DNA from: Girardinichthys multiradiatus
Taxonomy: Eukaryota > Chordata > Actinopteri > Cyprinodontiformes > Goodeidae
Direction: 5' to 3'
Length of the DNA: 64,000 nucleotides
Assembly (NCBI RefSeq): GCF_021462225.1
Contig: NC_061794.1
Coordinates: forward strand, 40,114,914-40,178,913
Shown: positions 56,817 to 64,000 of the stretch, piece after piece
How positions within the stretch are numbered: the stretch's first letter is position 1
How the letters are laid out: every line of letters starts with the position of its first letter
The notes under the pieces: generated by a model
The model's database searches: none
Told to the model about the DNA's origin: nothing
Seen by the model: only the letters and a program-made list of their open reading frames with translations
Position numbers and translations under genes: made by a program

Positions 56817-59800
56817 CTGGAGTCAGCATGAGAGCTAAAATACCACATGGATGCAAGGTGTAAATATACATATAGATGGTTTGCATCTGTTTTAAAGTGA
56901 ACATATTAGACCCAGCAACATAACTGGAAGACACCATCAGACAGAAAAGGCTAAACAAATTACAACTCACAAGCTGGATCGGAACCTGCTGTCTTAACTT
57001 TGTTCTGAATTCGCTAACATCTCTTCGCTAACATCAGATCGTAGTCAACTCTGGATCCAGGTTTGAAGAATTTGTGAAGTTTGCCAGCAAGTCAGACATT
57101 CACATGCGTTTCCTCCCCTGTCCGCCTCTCTGGGAAAGTCACGTAGTAGAGAGCAAGGTGGAGCAGAGACAACGTTTTTGTCAGTGGCTTCATGACATCA
57201 GGTGGATTCCTGGTGTGACTCCTCCTTCCTGGGCAAGACTAAGTGTAAGTTAAAAACTGTATTTAAAGGTGCTGTTTCCTACCATTATCTTTGTTTGTTC
57301 ACAGTTCAGAGTCCATGCTTTATCCATGCTTTATATATGCTAACAGTATTTAGCATAGTATCGTTATCTTTGTTTGTTGGCCTCTTTTTACCAAAATCAT
57401 TATTAAATAGAACTGTTATTAAAAATGGATTTATGGCATCACAAGTATGTTTTTTTAAGTCTTTCCATTTCATCTGAAGTGTAATCATCATAGTGCTTAT
57501 CTTAAATAAATCTTCATTTTAAAAAATATACAGAAATCTCCATGGTTATTGAAATTTGTGATAGAGATAATTCAGTGTGAAAGCAAGGATTAATCTTTTA
57601 GACTGATTTTTAAAAGATTATGAGAACAATTTTAAATTATTCATAATCATTCTCATATTGGTGGTCCTGTGCTTCACCAATATGACAATGAACATTAAAA
57701 TATTGTCCCATACATAAAATGTATTTATGTATTAATTTATGTGTGGTACAATAGCTTTACATATCCTATCAATGCTACCTGTATTGCTGGGAAACTATAG
57801 GTCAGGATGTAGTTGTCAGTTGCAGCTACACAGAGGGGTAATGACCAACAGTTGAACTTTTATATGATGACCAATACCTTATTTAAAGCATATCTTACGG
57901 GTTAAAAGTGCATGATGTGACCTGTAAATCTCCATATCCAGGGACCGACAGTGTTCAGTGTTCCACACAGTCCACATCCTCAACTCACACACCCCATCAA
58001 TGTCAATATCTTCAGGTTATTACTCTTTAAGCTCTGAGACTGACTCCATCTGCCCTTGCCCGATTACATGATCAAATACAGAGAGAGAAAAAGCGGTGTA
58101 CAGAAACAGAACACTGAAGTAGTAATAATCCCCTTATTTCCCCCAGCAAATCCAATTTTAACAGCATATTGCGTCTGGAATGGTGTTCATCCTTGACCAA
58201 ATTTGATGGAAACCTGCAATAAATGTGAGCTTGTGTGTCTGAGATAATGTAAAGTGACATTTCAATGAAAGTCTTTGTTTTCCACCTTTATCATGTAATT
58301 CAGTCACTTGTTGTAAGGTCAAAGATCAGTATGTAAAACAAACAAACAAAAAACTTAATAAAGACTTTCTAACAGGTTATGATATTAATGTGGGAAAATA
58401 CTTTTTTGGTCACACACTGCATTTTAGTTATTTGAATAATTAGCAGACAGTAATTTTAAGTAGGAGTAATAAAGCTCTAGGTTTTTGAGGAATTGTCCCT
58501 TGCTAGAGTCCTAGCCTAAGACCTCCGTGTCTCTTGATCAGAGTACACTAATTTGATTTCACGGCATGCTGTTGAAGATGCATTAATCTTTCCGAAACCA
58601 TCGTGTGCCCCTGAGCAGCTGGGGATAGTGGGAGAGTGAGACACGACGAGGGAAGGGGGGGTCACATAGACGTGCATCCCATGCTAAAAATGTTTTCCAG
58701 CCAGCAGAGGGGCATCCCTTCAGGCAGGCCAGATAAACAGTGTACACCATCTCTAAATCTCATTCACACCCTCAGAGACTCCCTGGGCTCTCTGTCCCTC
58801 TGCATACCTACATCCTGTGGCATGGAATCTTCAACCTTGGGGGATGGTCATTCAACAGTTCTTGTCGAATGTTGTTGAAGAAACAAAAACATATCATCAG
58901 TATGACATGTTATTTTTATTTTTGGGTATACATTGTAGATTAGTAAAATATACCCATTAAAGTAATTTCGAAATTATTCCGATTTTTACTGAACACTTTC
59001 TCGTGCCACTGACATATGGCTGACCACACTTATAGCCAATCAATGAACAGCGGTTTGTTCACATCACTTTTCGGCCCTGCACAGCCTTGATGGGACCTGC
59101 TGAAGAGAATGGAAATGGTCGCAAAACGGGCTGAGGTGGAGCCGGCCAAAGTATGAAATAGGGGCATTTATGTTTTCTGTGTTAACTTGTCTCCTTCCCT
59201 CAGTATCCCTGCTCAGCACTCTCCTCTCACAGCTGTTCCACATTCCCTCAATTATGGACACCTGGATCCATTGTCATTCTCCACCCTTGCCTCCAGATCC
59301 AAGGTCCCTTGTTTTCACTGTTGATTAGTGGTTCCTTCTGTTACTCAGCTCATGCTCCATATCCTTTTCTCCTTGTTCACTTCCTGTAAGTTTGCCTGTT
59401 CTCATTATTTAACCTTTCTCTACCATGCTACTTTCTGGCTTCTGTCTGCATTTTGGTAAATCTATAAGTTCACAATACAGGACATTGACAATAAGATTTA
59501 TGAGATGTTAGGACATTCTGCCACAGAGCTTACAGCTCTACTTGAAAAATTACATGTAAAATCTATGACGTGTGCCTGAATTTGAATTTGTTAACACAAT
59601 TGAATTTGTTGCAAACTCATTTTGTGGTATTTCTTTCTGTTTCTGCTCATGGTTTTTGTTCGGATTGCCTCTTGCCTTGAATCTTCTTTTTTTGTGTTTT
59701 TGAATTATTGAGGATTTTCAATTTGTGGATGGTCAAAGATTTTATTTTTGCATCAACTCTTCCGCCCTTCCTCCTGCCTTCTGACATTTGGGTTGTCACA

Positions 59801-62389
59801 CAACCAATATTGACATTTATAGAAGCTACAGAAAATGTTTCTTTTTTTAATGTTGGATTTTTTTTTTTTACATTTGCAAAGCTAAGATATAAAATATGTT
59901 TGATACATGTTATTTTTTTACTAAATAAAAAAAGAGCCTACGAAAGTGTGGATTGTATATACATTGCTCTTTTTGCGGTTTTTCCTTCCATCTGACAGCT
60001 AAAACAGAAAGTTACGTTCCACACAATTTCAGTGTAATTTTGTGATTTGAATAACTTGTGTTTATCCTTAATAATAATGCCAAATAAACAACCTAATACC
60101 AATGCAGCATATTTGCATTTATCTATTTTGTCTTTTCGTTTGCAACAGTCGTTGAGCAAACTGATGTCATCATTTCATGCAGTGGTTTCTCCAAAAATAT
60201 AATTTAGACCCTGTATGGTAGGTTAGCCTTAAATTAGAAATAAAAGATCCAAGAGTGACAAAATATCCCCAAGTCAGTTCTGGTCTATGAAAGTCAGCGA
60301 GAAAAAAACAAAAGTAAAGCAAGATAAATGGGACCACCAAGGGCTCTTATTAATGCTGTTAACCCCTTTCCAGCTCCTGTCCCATTGGCCTGGCCAGCTG
60401 CCATCTCACTCTGGGGTGCAGCACAGCTCTGCCAACAGGCTTCTTGTCTTTGTTGATTGATCAGCTTTATCACAAGCCGGTGAGTGCATTAAACATCACC
60501 CACGATGCAGGATCCAACCCCACCCCCTCCCTGCTCAATTTTTCAAAGGAAAATATCAAGGTTTGAAAATATGAAAATGCTCTTCATAGGGGTCTTTAAA
60601 ACAGGTAATTTCCATGATGCCCATGAGTATTTCCTATGTGGAGAAAAACAAGGCATTTCTCTGATGTCCCTGCACACAGAGCAGCAGTGACTTTACTTTT
60701 GCTAAAGTTTACAGAGAGTGTAGAACAGACTGGGTGAGTATTAAATTACAGAGGAGGCAGACATTTTTAAAAACCCTTTATTTGATTTTACACCCCAAGG
60801 GTATGTGATCATAGCCACAGCAAACTTGCAGACCTGCTTAGTAGCATATTCATACATCGAGTTATTTGTTTACATAAAACTTTGCAGTTGTCCTTGATTA
60901 GCATTTTTAACTGGTTATTACATTGCACTGTGGTATATCTTGCAAAGAGGGAGTCAGAAACTGTGGAAGGAGCAGAAGTGGTGCATTGTAGTACATTATG
61001 ATTGTATATTATTTGAAAGGCATGCTGTAACAGTACAAATGATGCACATGCAATAAAAAGAGATTTGTGCTTTTTTTATTCAATTTAAGTGCAATCTCTA
61101 TACAAGACAAGAAAAAAAGAAATCTTATGACACATGATACCTCGACAAATGTTTTTCTCTCTGCTGAAACTCCAGCCAGGCTTATAAGTACTTACAGAAA
61201 CAGCTAGGGATCATGATAGTGTAGGGGTAAAATGAGGTACTGAGCCGTATCCATGAAGGAGATGGGCCCATATTAGCATTTAATAAGCCGCACTTGCTTG
61301 GTAAATAAATGAATTAATCTTGCCTATTGTCCTTGAGATTTATTCAGCTGCTGTCCTCTGAGGAGAGCAGAAGTTAATTAAGATCATAGAGAGGGATGCG
61401 GATCTCTCATAGCAACTCATAAAGAGAAGTGCTTGACTGGAGTGGCAGACCTTGGCTTTACTGCATCACATGTGAGAAAGATTCTTCTTTTCTAAAAGAA
61501 CCTTGATGGAAATAATTAAATTATTCATTTGTGCAGAAAGATTTAATCATGGAAGGGAAGTTTAAATACCAAATTATAGTCAGACTGCATCTGGAGTCAA
61601 ACATGTTTTGATTCAGACAAAGGGATAACAGTCACAGTTGAACTTTATGCATTAATTGAAATGATCTACAGACACCTGCAGAACCTTTCTATTGACAGAC
61701 ACTTAGGAAAAACCATTGTGAAAGAAAGCATTTACTCACCTTGTGAACTTAATGCACACAAACATCTGTGGTTGCCTCGGTGGTATGGCTGTTAACTCCC
61801 TGTTCAAGCTGTTGTCAGCTATGCTGTGTCCTCTTTTTCTCAGGTTTGCCTTATTCTTTACCTTAAATCTAACATTTCAGTTGTTCTGTTAACCAGGTAC
61901 AAAAATATTTCCAACAGAGACTGTTTTTATGGGTGAAGATTACTCTGTCTTCTTCACCTATTTACCTCTATTCATCTCTTTCATGTTTCCTGCAGAGGAC
62001 ATTTTTTGTAGAAGTTCTCACTCCATCTTTTTTTGTGTAGCCAATAATGGGCCACATGTCCATTTGGCGTTAAAGAGGTAATTTTTTTTGACCTAACAAT
62101 CCTTTCTCTCTATACAGTCATGGTCCATGCAAGGCATCCAAGTAGTATGTTTGCAGATGCTATCTCATTATCCATAAAATGAATTTTATATTCCATTGTT
62201 TTTAGCAAACAAGGTAAAATTCCACCATAAAATCAGCATCTTGCTTACAGAATCCTGCAGTTCATTGTCACATGCAAAACTGCAAACAGTTGTGATGATG
62301 GTATGTTTATATTAAAAACCTGAGAAAAAACAATTACTGGGATAACATGGTTTGACAGGTAGAGCTGCATTGTTGTTTGCACTGTTACT
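56817..62389. other. unassigned sequence
   Basis: No gene or clear TE over 5.6 kb. 59,190-59,460 is C/T-rich and reminiscent of gypsy LTR sequence, but has no repeat partner here. 61,200-61,460 and 60,360-60,520 have the look of conserved non-coding sequence (TTAATTAAG, ATTAGCATTTAATAAG words). Confidence 0.4.
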
Positions 62390-62700
62390 GTGAATATTAA
62401 GGTCATAACTTGGATTTTTCTGTATGGAGTGTGTATTCATGTTCCAGGTATGCATGGATTGCTCTGGTTTCTTCCCACCGTTTCAAACATGAATCTTAGC
62501 GTAATGGACAACTCTAAATTACGACGCTTAAGTCTGAATGTGAATGTGGTTGTTTGTTCTGTCTGTCTCTGTGTTGCCCTTTGGAAAACTTGCAACCTGC
62601 TTACAGTGTACCCTGCTTCTCGCCTATTAGATACTGGAGGCAAGTCCCAAGCGACTCTGCAAGAATCATGTAGATATATAAAATGGATAGATATATGAAT
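62390..62700 (+). mobile_element. eroded SINE, relative of 21,606-21,965
   Basis: Shares the order of blocks: GGAGTGTGTATTCATGTTCCAGGTATGCATGGATT, CTTCCCACCGTTTCAAACATG, GACAACTCTAAATTACG, GTTGCCCTTTGGAAAACTTGCAACCTGCTTACAGTGTACCCTGC and CTCGCCTATTAGATACTGGAGG. Heavily mutated. The ORFs on both strands are shadows. Confidence 0.6.
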
Positions 62701-64000
62701 GGAGTTGCCATCTTTTTCCCTTGAATGCATATGTTTTTAAGGTTATTCTGATCTCATCTACAACATGCAAGCCACTGGATCTTTGGGACCAGAATTGCTT
62801 ACCACTGTTATAGGCAATGGATGTATTTATTTGACTTTGTCTTGGGATCCTGTTATATGATGGGGCTAGGTGAATGTTGTTTCAATTTAAATCCATTGAG
62901 ATCATAGATTTAGACTCTATAGGAATTCATAAAATTGCTAAAATCTTCATAACACTTAAATTTGGTTATGGGGCTCGATGAAAGCTGTCTATACCAGTAA
63001 ATATATTCAAATTACCCCAGATACTGTTTTCAACTTTATACTTTAAGTTTTGCTTAGTGTATTCAGGGATTTCTAAGTGTAAAGCAATTGTTAGGTCCAG
63101 ACAGAATGTTATCTAAATTGGCCCTAGATCCACATGAAGAAACATAATTACACATTATAGGAATATAGTAATTACAGGAATAACATGAAAACAGGGGCAA
63201 AAGTCCTACTTCATTTTTTGGGGGCACAATGAACAGGAACGTTTCAGAGAGGAATTCCTTGGGGGACATGGAAAAAAGCTCTCTTCCTGTCTCTCTTTTC
63301 TGCTTCTTTGCAACTTTCCTTCTAGGTTTAAGCCCTTGGCATGTTAAATAATGTTAAGCTATAATAGTAGTTATAGCAATGTTCTTTACTGACCTGGTTG
63401 GCTGACAATTATACACACACGTACACAGGAAAAGTTGTCATTAGCCTACAAACAATTATCAAAACTCTGACCTCAAACTTAAATTAAGAATACCTATATT
63501 CATTTCAAAATCTGGATATCTCTCTAGGAACAAATCTAAAATGTCAGTTAAATATGAATTAGCCTTATATCTGACATGCACATCCTGACAGACCTTTTTG
63601 AAAAATCTGTCCTGCTTATTTCCTCTCGTCTTTCCCCTCATCTATTTTTCCTCTCAGTTGAAAGTGATCTCTTTCTTTTTCCTCCTTGCTCTCCTCCCTC
63701 CACTGTGTCCTATTCTTTCTTCCAACTGCCCTGTTGGTTGTCACTGGTGCTATACTACACACTTGAGCTTGTCATAAGCTAGGCTATTTGCTTAACCAGC
63801 ACGCTGATGAAAAAGAGGCTGATTTTGGACAAAGAGGGAGAAATGTCGCTTTTGATGTTACAACCTTGTGTTTGTTGAACTAGTGGTGTGATAAATGACT
63901 CACTGACTTTTACACATTGGTGCAGGTTCCTCAGCAGGTAAGCCTGTTGACTCTCAGTGAAACACAAAGGTGCCAATAGGAGCTGCAGGTAGCCCCACCC
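62701..64000. other. unassigned sequence
   Basis: AT-rich with a C/T-rich stretch at 63,620-63,760; nothing recognised. Confidence 0.45.

Overview
This is a stretch of teleost fish chromosome, probably from a percomorph. The evidence is the repeat content: Rex1-, Rex3/RTE- and L2-type LINEs, V-SINE-like SINEs, several Tc1 families, sushi-type and other Ty3/gypsy elements, and two kinds of tyrosine-recombinase (YR) retrotransposon, DIRS and Ngaro. Introns, microsatellites and AT-rich intergenic sequence also fit. I cannot name the species. I find no host protein-coding gene that I can support; almost every long ORF belongs to a transposable element (TE) or lies antisense to one. The window looks like a gene-poor interval densely invaded by TEs.

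Layout. 1-10.5 kb: eroded Tc1, Rex3/RTE and SINE fragments, including a LINE 3' end nested in a Tc1 relic. 10,538-22,375: a Ty3/gypsy element with both LTRs, a tRNA-Pro-like primer site and a matching CTTG target duplication. It is broken by a Rex1-type LINE inside the integrase region and by a hAT element inside the 3' LTR. That hAT carries a Tc1/mariner DD37E element with an uninterrupted 343-residue transposase, a SINE, and possibly a solo LTR. 22,556-27,060: a structurally complete DIRS element with 161-bp inverted terminal repeats and an internal complementary region matching both outer ends base for base; its genes are frameshifted and most of RNase H is missing. 28.6-34.2 kb: Tc1 relics and a second DD37E copy in opposite orientation, split by a LINE tail. 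36-45.2 kb: a Ngaro element with split direct repeats (A1 ... B1 A2 B2), a reverse-strand solo A-B unit nearby, RTE and Tc1 scraps and a minisatellite. 45.3-54.6 kb: another LINE tail, a Tc1 relic, a small two-ORF module with a membrane segment, and the 5' half of a sushi-type gypsy element on the minus strand. 54.6-64 kb: mostly unassigned AT-rich sequence with one weak exon candidate and one eroded SINE/LINE tail.

How it fits together. The insertion order can be read directly: gypsy first, then Rex1 and hAT into it, then Tc1 and SINE into the hAT. The two YR elements are of separate lineages and use different terminal architectures for the same circular-intermediate strategy. Only the DD37E transposase at 19,818-20,849 looks capable of encoding a full-length enzyme. 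All coordinates and identities are from reading by eye.
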